From Acidobacteria bacterium UBA7540 (lineage in GTDB: Bacteria > Acidobacteriota > Terriglobia > UBA7540), in contig DLMI01000034.1 of the NCBI GenBank assembly GCA_002478145.1, positions 1-17,688 of the forward strand: a stretch of DNA of 17,688 nt, written 5' to 3'. The position numbers and the translations under genes are program-made. Under the pieces are notes generated by a model. It was not told the origin of the DNA. It was given only the letters and a program-made list of their open reading frames with translations, and made no database searches. Positions 1 through 5,317 of this stretch are shown piece by piece; positions within the stretch are counted from its first letter, which is position 1, and every line of letters begins with the position of its first letter.

Positions 1-128
1 TCATTCCCGCGAAAGCGGGAATCCAGTCCGTAGACAGGGCATTTCGGGAGGTTTGCGGAGTGGATTCCCGCTTTCGCGGGAATGACAGTGTTGGGGACCA
101 CCCCTTCGATGCAAATGACGCCACTACC
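1..128. mobile_element. Foldback (MITE-like) element, copy 1, left end outside window
   Basis: Right-hand 128 bp of a short palindromic element whose complete copy lies at 1331-1501. It holds two inward-facing 25-bp arms (1-25 and 61-85) that are exact reverse complements. Each arm contains a smaller palindrome, ATTCCC-GCGAAAGC-GGGAAT. That core fits the ATTCCC-N8-GGGAAT pattern known from Neisseria dRS3 repeats, although relatedness is not shown. The element ends with CAAATGACGCCACTACC at 112-128, the same terminal repeat as copy 2, followed by CGGGGCGC at 129-136, which is the 8-bp target duplication seen around copy 2. By hand count it differs from copy 2 at 5 of 128 positions. No coding capacity is seen, so it would need a transposase supplied in trans. 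Confidence 0.75.
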
Positions 129-379
129 CGGGGCGCCGGGGGCGAACTGTGGCAGCCCAGGTCCTTCGACCGCGCCCTGCGCAGCGCCAAGGAATACAAC
201 GAAAAGGTCGAATACCTTCACCTTAACCCGGTGAGGGCCGGTTTGGCGAGCCGCCCGAAGATTGGCGATGGTCGAGTTACAACGAATACGCCGGCATGAG
301 CGCGGAGGAACAAAACGAACGCTGCGGGTTGGTCGTCGACCGCGTGAGAATGCCCTCCGATCCGCGCGCACGAATTTGA
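129..379 (+). pseudogene. RAYT (REP-associated tyrosine transposase) remnant 1, C-terminal part
   Basis: C-terminal half of a Y1-type, IS200-like REP-associated transposase. The read-through protein contains GELWQPRSFDRALRSAKEYN and EKVEYLHLNPVRAGL, hallmark blocks of this family. The second carries the conserved helix that follows the WQ..Y region. After SRP near position 250 a one-base frameshift occurs. The next frame continues as PEDWRWSSYNEYAGMSAEE and ends RVRMPSDPRARI at the stop codon 377-379. The N-terminal half with the HUH motif is cut off by the foldback element (1-128) and the window edge. It is non-functional as written. It is a diverged paralogue of the remnant at 1038-1764, with which it forms a direct repeat. 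Confidence 0.8.
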
Positions 380-445
380 TCGCTCCATCAGGGGGCCAAA
401 AAGACTTTGGATTCTAGATTTCAGAACCGAGGCATGTGTGCTACG

Positions 446-679
446 ATGACATTAATGCGAGTGGTTGAGGCACGGTTCGAAAGCGGGTTGCTCAGGCCGA
501 GCAGGCCATTGGCTTTGCGCCCGGGAGAGCGCGTCCATCTGATTGTGGTACGCCAACCGGATCCGCAGCGCTGGGACATGGCTCGTCTTGCGAAGAGCCA
601 TTCGGCGGACGAGGCAGTTCTCACTGAGCAGGGTCTTGAGGACTGGGCGGCCAGTCTCGAGCGAGAGGATGGCCGGTGA
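446..679 (+). CDS. DUF104-family antitoxin (partner of MazF-like toxin)
   Basis: Small protein of 77 residues whose N-terminus reads MTLMRVVEARFESGLLRPSR and continues PLALRPGERVHLIV. This is the pattern of DUF104/AF2212-like antitoxins: a short beta-strand opening, 'E.R...G.L.P...L.L..GERV', then a hydrophobic strand. The C-terminal half is helical and acidic and probably wraps the toxin. The stop overlaps the toxin start by 4 nt (GTGA at 676-679), which is typical of antitoxin-first pairs and implies translational coupling. The start is uncertain: ATG 446 and ATG 455 are both plausible and neither has a good Shine-Dalgarno. The frame stays open upstream to 407, but that part looks non-coding. 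DUF104 proteins are more often paired with PIN toxins, so the MazF pairing is slightly unusual. The family call is from pattern recognition only. Confidence 0.7.
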   Translation: MTLMRVVEARFESGLLRPSRPLALRPGERVHLIVVRQPDPQRWDMARLAKSHSADEAVLTEQGLEDWAASLEREDGR

Positions 680-1041
680 AGCGGGGCGAAATCTGGTGGG
701 CTGACCTGGGGCCCTACCGTCTGCGCGAACAAACCGGACGCCGCCCGATCATTATCTGGCAGAGCGACGCTCTCACCCACACGCTCCAGTCGATCCTGGT
801 GGTACCTCTTACCACTAACATGGCGCGGGCAAATCTCGCGGGAACCGCTCTGATTGCCGCATCGGAGGGGGGCCTGACGGACAACTCGATTGCACTTGCA
901 TTTCAGCTACGCGCCATTCCCAAGTCGGCCCTGCAAGCGAAAATCCGGGATTTAACAGACGAAGAAATTGCTGAACTCGAACTCGCAACCGACGAGGCGC
1001 TGGGCCGGGTCGAGCCGGAGATTAAGGACGGTGAGCTGTGA
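676..1041 (+). CDS. PemK/MazF-family endoribonuclease toxin
   Basis: A 121-residue protein with the full MazF/PemK signature: MKRGEIWWADLGPYRLREQT at the N-terminus, GRRPIIIWQSDALT with the conserved R-P and Q-S/D, ILVVPLTTN, then GLTDNSIALAFQLRAIPKS. The C-terminal helix carries LTDEEIAELELATDEAL. Known members are sequence-specific, ribosome-independent RNases with an SH3-like barrel; the conserved Arg and the Thr/Ser after VVPLT contribute to the active site. Length is normal for the family (about 110-120), so it looks intact. The start is GTG 676, preceded by AGAGGA at 664-669 with 6-nt spacing, inside the end of the antitoxin gene. The pair sits between two dead transposase copies, so it is probably laterally acquired. 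Its stop codon overlaps the presumed GTG of transposase remnant 2. Confidence 0.93.
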   Translation: MKRGEIWWADLGPYRLREQTGRRPIIIWQSDALTHTLQSILVVPLTTNMARANLAGTALIAASEGGLTDNSIALAFQLRAIPKSALQAKIRDLTDEEIAELELATDEALGRVEPEIKDGEL

Positions 1042-1764
1042 CTCACGGCCGCTGGCGCGAGTAGAGCAAATCGCTCTCGGGGAATCGATATTTCTTTATC
1101 GCCGCGCGCCTGCTCAGGCGGCGAGAGAAATTCACCGAGCCTGATTTCGCCCTGTTGGCGCGGGCCTTCAACCGAGCGCGGGCACTGCACCCTTTTCACC
1201 TGACAGCTTGGGTCTTTCTCCCCGACCACTGGCACTGCATTTGCGCGCCGGTGTATCCGGTAACGATTTCACTGGCCCTGAAGTCCGTGAAGCAAAGCTC
1301 GACGAGCGCGGTCAACCAGCGCCGGGGCGCGGTAGTGGCGTCATTTGGAGTTAGCGCCCCTTAGCATACGCAGTCATTCCCGCGAAAGCGGGAATCCAGT
1401 CCCTAGACAACGCATTTCCGGAGGTTTGCGGAGTGGATCCCCGCTTTCGCGGGAATGACAGTGTTGGGGACCACCCCTTCGATGCAAATGACGCCACTAC
1501 CCGGGGCGCCGAGGGCGAACTCTGGCAACCCAGGTTCTCCGACCGCGCCCTGCGCACCGTCAAGGAATACAACGAAAAGGTGGAATACATTCACCTAAAC
1601 CCGGTGAGGGCTGGTTTGGTGAGCCGCGCGGAAGATTGGTCCCGCCCTGCGGGATCAAGCTACAACGAATACGCCGGCGCGAGCGCCAACGAATCCGTCA
1701 GCCGACGGACGGTTTGATCGTCGACCGCGTGCGAATGCCCTCCGACGCGCGCGCACGAATTTGA
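1038..1764 (+). pseudogene. RAYT transposase remnant 2, interrupted by a foldback element
   Basis: Nearly full-length REP-associated tyrosine transposase in pieces. The N-terminal part reads NRYFFIAARLLRRREKFTEP, then HPFHLTAWVFLPDHWHCICA, whose HWH is the HUH metal-binding motif, then SVKQSSTSAVNQRRGA at 1330. The protein is then cut by the insert at 1331-1501. From 1510 it resumes in the same frame as EGELWQPRFSDRALRTVKEY and EKVEYIHLNPVRAGLVSRAE. A frameshift near 1713 moves the end (LIVDRVRMPSDARARI, stop 1762-1764) into another frame. An in-frame TAG at 1062-1064 separates a possible original GTG start (1038) from the body. With a nonsense codon, an insertion and a frameshift, the gene is dead. 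RAYTs normally mobilise REP palindromes in trans. Confidence 0.88.
1331..1501. mobile_element. 171-bp foldback (MITE-like) element with 17-bp TIRs and 8-bp target duplication
   Basis: The ends are perfect inverted repeats: GGTAGTGGCGTCATTTG at 1331-1347 and its reverse complement at 1485-1501. Both sides carry CGGGGCGC (1323-1330 and 1502-1509), an 8-bp direct repeat (9 bp if the terminal C is counted). Inside lies a second, nested inverted repeat: 25-bp arms at 1374-1398 and 1434-1458 with one mismatch, each with a dRS3-like ATTCCC-N8-GGGAAT core. Removing 1331-1509 joins ...CGC CGG GGC GC to C GAG GGC GAA and restores QRRGA-EGELWQPR of the host transposase in frame, which fixes the borders. 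No internal coding sequence is seen. An 8-bp duplication with GG-starting ends would suit a non-autonomous derivative of an ISL3-like or IS1595-like element; that is inference. Confidence 0.9.
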
Positions 1765-1790
1765 TCGCTCCATCAGGGGGCCGAAAAGAA

Positions 1791-1815
1791 GCGGACCACA
1801 AAAGCGGGGGTCCGC
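1791..1815. other. Short stem-loop upstream of the kinase promoter
   Basis: GCGGACC (1791-1797) and GGTCCGC (1809-1815) form a 7-bp perfect stem with an 11-nt loop, just after the end of the transposase direct repeat. No T-run follows on either strand, so it does not look like an intrinsic terminator. It lies 11 bp before the -35 box at 1827 and could be an operator or a repeat remnant. Function unknown. Confidence 0.35.
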
Positions 1816-1826
1816 GCTACCCGCTG

Positions 1827-1856
1827 TTGACAGCCACTCGCGTCCCGCGTTATAGT
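1827..1856 (+). promoter_or_regulatory. Sigma70-type promoter for the kinase-glycosidase cassette
   Basis: TTGACA (1827-1832, a perfect -35) is separated by 18 bp from TATAGT (1851-1856, five of six matches to the -10 consensus). Transcription would start near 1863, giving a leader of about 75 nt before the GTG at 1938. It is the best-looking promoter in the window and faces the three-gene cassette. Not experimentally shown. Confidence 0.65.
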
Positions 1857-1937
1857 CTGCGTTCTTTAGAGCGAAGGCGTCCTGTACCATCGCGCGGACT
1901 CGTCTCACACGCAGACTGGGTTGACTAGCAGCTTAGA

Positions 1938-3155
1938 GTGGCCACCAAACGGGATCTTGAAATCGTTGCCGCGGGGCACACTTGCCTTGACCTTATCCCC
2001 GCTTTCACGATTGACGGCAAGGTCGACAAGATGACCGACGTCCTCGTACCCGGCAAGATGATCAACATGGGCGAGTGCGTCGTCGTCGGAGGCGGGCCGG
2101 TCACGAACGCGGGTGTCTCCATAAGGCGACTGGGCGTGAAGACCGAGCTCATCGGCAAGATCGGCAACGACGACTTCGGCAAGCAGATACTCCGTTGGTA
2201 CGAGGAGCACGAAGGCCATTTCCAGGGCATCAAGACAGTTGACGGGGAGTCGACCTCGTACACTATCGCGATCTGCATACCCGGGATCGATCGCTTCTAT
2301 CTCCATCATTGCGGCGCGAACGACACGTTCGGCTACGAGGACATGAACTTCGACCTCGTGCAGCGTGCCAAGCTGATGCTCTTCGGTTACCCACCCTGGA
2401 TGGCCAAGCTCTACGAGAACACGGGGCGCGAGCTGACGAAGATCCTTAAGAAGACCAAAGAGCTAGGCACTACGACGGCTCTGGACCTCTCGCTGCCGGA
2501 CGTGAACAGCCGGGCCGGCCAAGTCGACTGGCGCGCGATCCTAAAGGACTGGGTCCCGCTATCGGACTTCATGATGCCCAGCGCGGAGGAGATCTTCTAC
2601 TTCCTCTACAAGGACAAGTTCCTGGAGAAAAAGGCCAAGCTCGGTCCCAAAGAGAGCGTGCTGGACCACATGACCGTGAAAGAGATCTCTACCCTGGGAG
2701 GCGATCTTCTGAGACTGGGGGCGGCGATCGCGATGGTCAAGTGCGGCCACCGGGGACTCTACGTTCGCACCGCCGACAAGGCACGCCTCGAGAAGATGGG
2801 CGCGGCCGGCTGTTCCGACCTGGAGAACTGGGCCAACCGCGAGCTGTGGTTCCCCGTCTACCAGGAGGAGCGTTTCGTGGGTGCTCTGGGCTCCGGCGAC
2901 TCGGCGATCGCAGGATTCCTCTCCGCCTTCGTCTGGAACCACAGCATCGAGTCTTGCCTGCGGTATGGGAACGCGGCCGGCAGCATGAACGTCACTGTTC
3001 CGGACGGTCTGACGTGGAACAGGGGGTTCAACGACTTGACGCGCCGCATCCAAGCGGGCTGGAAGACAAAGGACCTGCGCATCGACGAGGCCGGCTGGAA
3101 GAAGGAGCGCGAGTTCTGGGTCGGGCCTGACAACCGCGGCAAGTGGGAATCCTAG
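1938..3155 (+). CDS. PfkB-family carbohydrate kinase
   Basis: A 405-residue ribokinase-fold (PfkB) sugar kinase. Residues 7-15 (LEIVAAGHT) form the opening strand. GGGPVTNAGVSIRRLG (51-66) is the first PfkB signature, with the substrate-binding Asn. LIGKIGNDDFG (71-81) is typical. The second signature is ALGSGDSAIAGF (316-327), with Asp321 as the presumed catalytic base and the Gly-rich anion hole. The family phosphorylates a sugar or nucleoside hydroxyl with ATP; the substrate cannot be read from sequence. At 405 residues it is longer than the usual 300-330, with extra sequence around 225-250 and a long C-terminal tail. The start is GTG 1938 with only a weak upstream purine stretch. No signal peptide, so cytosolic. 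It is first in the cassette with GH3 and GH116, so it probably phosphorylates the sugar they release. The stop TAG lies in the end of the foldback element at 3151-3363. Confidence 0.88.
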   Translation: MATKRDLEIVAAGHTCLDLIPAFTIDGKVDKMTDVLVPGKMINMGECVVVGGGPVTNAGVSIRRLGVKTELIGKIGNDDFGKQILRWYEEHEGHFQGIKTVDGESTSYTIAICIPGIDRFYLHHCGANDTFGYEDMNFDLVQRAKLMLFGYPPWMAKLYENTGRELTKILKKTKELGTTTALDLSLPDVNSRAGQVDWRAILKDWVPLSDFMMPSAEEIFYFLYKDKFLEKKAKLGPKESVLDHMTVKEISTLGGDLLRLGAAIAMVKCGHRGLYVRTADKARLEKMGAAGCSDLENWANRELWFPVYQEERFVGALGSGDSAIAGFLSAFVWNHSIESCLRYGNAAGSMNVTVPDGLTWNRGFNDLTRRIQAGWKTKDLRIDEAGWKKEREFWVGPDNRGKWES

Positions 3156-3363
3156 CAGGATACTGAAAAAACCTTGTGAACGGTGTCATTCCGACCCTGA
3201 GCGGAGCGAAGGGGAGGAATCTCGCTCTGGAAACATAGGACTTACGAGATTCCTCGCGGAGTTTACCCTGAGCGGGCAGAGCGAGATCCTTCGCCGCGCT
3301 CAGGATGACAGCGAAGGGCTCGGAATGACAACGTCCGCAAGGGTCTTTCAGCAGCCTGCTAGG
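3151..3363. mobile_element. 213-bp foldback (MITE-like) element at the kinase stop codon
   Basis: The outer ends are inverted repeats: CCTAGCAGG at 3151-3159 and CCTGCTAGG at 3355-3363 match exactly. The pairing continues imperfectly inward (TGAAAaAaCCTTG against CAAGGgTcTTTCA). Nested arms follow: TGTCATTCCGA (3184-3194) with TCGGAATGACA (3320-3330), and GAGGAATCTCG (3214-3224) with CGAGATTCCTC (3245-3255). CTAG at 3152-3155 and 3359-3362 may be a 4-bp target duplication, but it is palindromic, so it cannot be told apart from the terminal repeat. No coding capacity. It fills the gap between the kinase and the GH3 gene and would be transcribed as a large branched hairpin. It is a different family from the element at 1331-1501. 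Confidence 0.75.
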
Positions 3364-3388
3364 CGAGCCAAGGAACGGGAGATTGAAC

Positions 3389-5212
3389 ATGGTCAAGAAG
3401 AGCAATCCGAAGCGAGACGCATTCATCGCCAAGAAGCTGGCGAAGATGAGCCTGGCGGAAAAGATCGGCCAGCTTCTGACGTTTACCCGGCGCGGCGCGA
3501 TGCTCACCCCCAGCGGGATCGAGCAGATCACCAAGCTGCAATGCGGCGGCCTGTGTCTCGAGCCCTACGCGGTCGAGACCTGCAAGAACCTCTACTGGGG
3601 CAACTCCCAGATCGACAAGACCTATCAGAGGCCGGCCGACTACTTCACGATCTCGAACACCTACTTCGCCGGCAAGTCCTTTGGGATCAGCATAACGCCC
3701 GAGGACTACACGAAGGATCTGAACCGACTTCAGAAGATCGCCATGAGCAGGCCCTCGCGAATCCCTCTCCACATGACCATCGATTTCGAGGGCGATTTCA
3801 AGAACGACTACATGGCCGGCGGTATTCGGCAGTTCCCGCCTCCGATGGGCATGGCGGCGATCGGGGACGTGAAACTCACGTACAAGACCGGCCTGACTAT
3901 CGCCAAGCAACTCAGCGCGATCGGCGTCACGCAAATGTACTCGCCGGTCTGTGACGTCAACATCAATCCGAAGAACCCGGAGATCGGAGTCCGGTCCTTC
4001 AGCGACGACCCTGAGACCTGCGCCAAGTACGCTGTCGCGCTGCTCAAGGGTTTCCAGGACGGTGGCATCGCTGCCACAGCGAAGCACTTCCCCGGCCGTG
4101 GCGACTCGGCGACTGACGCCCACGACGTGCTCGACGTCATTTGGGCCGACAAGAAAAGGATGCACGAGGTTGAGCTGTATCCTTTCAAGGCCGCGATCGC
4201 CGCAGGCGTGCAGGCGATCATGACCGGGCATTCGGTCTACCCGGCGTATGACGACAAGTACCCGACGACTCTGTCAGAGAGGCTACTCACGGGGCTGCTG
4301 CGAGAGGAACTCGGGTTCGAGGGCGTCATCGTGTCCGACGCCATCGGCATGGCCGCGATCCTCAAGCAGTGGCCGCTTCCCAGGGCCTGCACGCTGGCGA
4401 TCAAGGCGGGATGTGACACGATCCTCTTGAAAGCCGACGACGAATCACGATCGCAGTGCTTCTTTGGAATCAAGCAGGCCGCCGAGTCCGGAGAGCTCTC
4501 CGAGAAGCGGATCGACGAGGCGGTGACCCGTCTGCTGCGGATGAAGTACGACCAGGGTCTGTTCGAGACCGCGGGGAAGAAGGATCCGAAGAAGGCTCAG
4601 GCCTATGCCATGAGCAAGCCGGTTATCGACCTCTCCTGGGAAGTTGCCAGGAAGGCGCTGCTGGTGATGCGTGACGACAAGAAGATGCTGCCGCTCGAGA
4701 CCGACCAGCGCATCCTCGTGATCGAGCAGCGGATTCCCTACGAGTTCGTGGGCAAGGATCCGTACATGCACCAGCACATGTTCTGCGAGGCGATGGTCAA
4801 CCATTCCACGAACCTCATCCTGGTCGACACGGACTTCGCTGCAACCGAGGACGAGGTCGCGGAGTGCCTGGAGCTGGCCAAGCAGGCCGACTTGGTGGTC
4901 ATGACCAACTACTACGCCCGCATCGTCAAGACCGGCAACAACCGGCTGCTCGTCAAGAAGCTCAAGGAGGCCGGGAAGAAGATCGTCGTCGTGACCAACT
5001 CCCCGTACATCGAGGGCACCACCAACGAGGCGGACGCCGTGGTCTGCAACTTCAGCGGTACGCCGGACTCCATCAAGGCTGCGGTAGACGTGCTGTGGGG
5101 CAAGCTCAAGCCTTCGGCAAAGACGAAGCTGCCGATCAAGCTGGGCGTGCAGCAGGAGTCCGCTGTGAAGAAGCCGGCGCCGAAGAGCACCTTGGACCTG
5201 TCGTACTGCTAG
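3389..5212 (+). CDS. Cytoplasmic GH3 glycoside hydrolase, NagZ-like
   Basis: A 607-residue family 3 glycosidase without a signal peptide. The N-terminal (beta/alpha)8 domain contains KIGQLL (25-30), MYSPVCDVNINP (183-194) and FPGRGDSATDAH (234-245). The last is the NagZ-type flexible loop whose Asp243-His245 dyad replaces the Glu acid/base of ordinary GH3 enzymes. EGVIVSDAIGMAAI (311-324) places the nucleophile at Asp317. A second alpha/beta domain (about 430-580; VVMTNYY, KIVVVTNSPY) resembles GH3_C, as in Gram-positive two-domain NagZ. NagZ-type enzymes cleave beta-N-acetylglucosaminides, sometimes as phosphorylases. The usual KHFPGHG appears here as KHFPGRG. The start is ATG 3389 with GGGAG 7 nt upstream; an in-frame TTG at 3383 is less likely. 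It sits between the kinase and GH116 genes, so all three are probably co-expressed. Exact substrate unknown. Confidence 0.88.
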   Translation: MVKKSNPKRDAFIAKKLAKMSLAEKIGQLLTFTRRGAMLTPSGIEQITKLQCGGLCLEPYAVETCKNLYWGNSQIDKTYQRPADYFTISNTYFAGKSFGISITPEDYTKDLNRLQKIAMSRPSRIPLHMTIDFEGDFKNDYMAGGIRQFPPPMGMAAIGDVKLTYKTGLTIAKQLSAIGVTQMYSPVCDVNINPKNPEIGVRSFSDDPETCAKYAVALLKGFQDGGIAATAKHFPGRGDSATDAHDVLDVIWADKKRMHEVELYPFKAAIAAGVQAIMTGHSVYPAYDDKYPTTLSERLLTGLLREELGFEGVIVSDAIGMAAILKQWPLPRACTLAIKAGCDTILLKADDESRSQCFFGIKQAAESGELSEKRIDEAVTRLLRMKYDQGLFETAGKKDPKKAQAYAMSKPVIDLSWEVARKALLVMRDDKKMLPLETDQRILVIEQRIPYEFVGKDPYMHQHMFCEAMVNHSTNLILVDTDFAATEDEVAECLELAKQADLVVMTNYYARIVKTGNNRLLVKKLKEAGKKIVVVTNSPYIEGTTNEADAVVCNFSGTPDSIKAAVDVLWGKLKPSAKTKLPIKLGVQQESAVKKPAPKSTLDLSYC

Positions 5213-5252
5213 CGCATCCGTAGAGCGAAGAGAAGGGTCTACCTGAAAGCCG

Positions 5253-5299
5253 TGGCGGTGGCCTGGTGTGCCGCTCGCGAGCGGCCCCGGCTGCCGCCA
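5253..5299 (+). promoter_or_regulatory. Strong intercistronic stem-loop before the GH116 gene
   Basis: The 14-nt arm from 5253 (TGGCGGTGGCCTGG) pairs with 5286-5299 (CCCGGCTGCCGCCA), with two G-T wobbles and one mismatch. It encloses the perfect 16-bp palindrome GCCGCTCGCGAGCGGC (5270-5285). No U-run follows. It ends 5 nt before the AAGGAAA ribosome binding site (about 5305) of the GH116 gene. It could act as an mRNA stabiliser, an attenuating hairpin or a translational control element. The fold was made by eye; its role is unknown. Confidence 0.55.
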
Positions 5300-5317
5300 T
5301 CCGAAAAGGAAAAGCAG

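Larger units (their letters stand above)
1..403 (+). repeat. Long direct repeat, partner at 1374-1788
   Basis: Positions 1-403 align end to end with 1374-1788. The shared part covers most of the foldback element, the transposase C-terminal half and about 25 bp past its stop codon (cgctccatcagggggcc). Homology ends at gccaaaaag versus gccgaaaag. Within the element about 4% of bases differ. In the next 130 bp of transposase sequence about 14 differences and one indel are seen, and the part after that is more divergent. The two copies flank the toxin-antitoxin pair at 446-1041, so recombination between them could delete it. Confidence 0.8.

Noticed and set aside
5252..5317. 22-codon N-terminal extension of GH116
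   Set aside because: It covers the stem-loop; AAGGAAA before ATG 5318 gives the better start.
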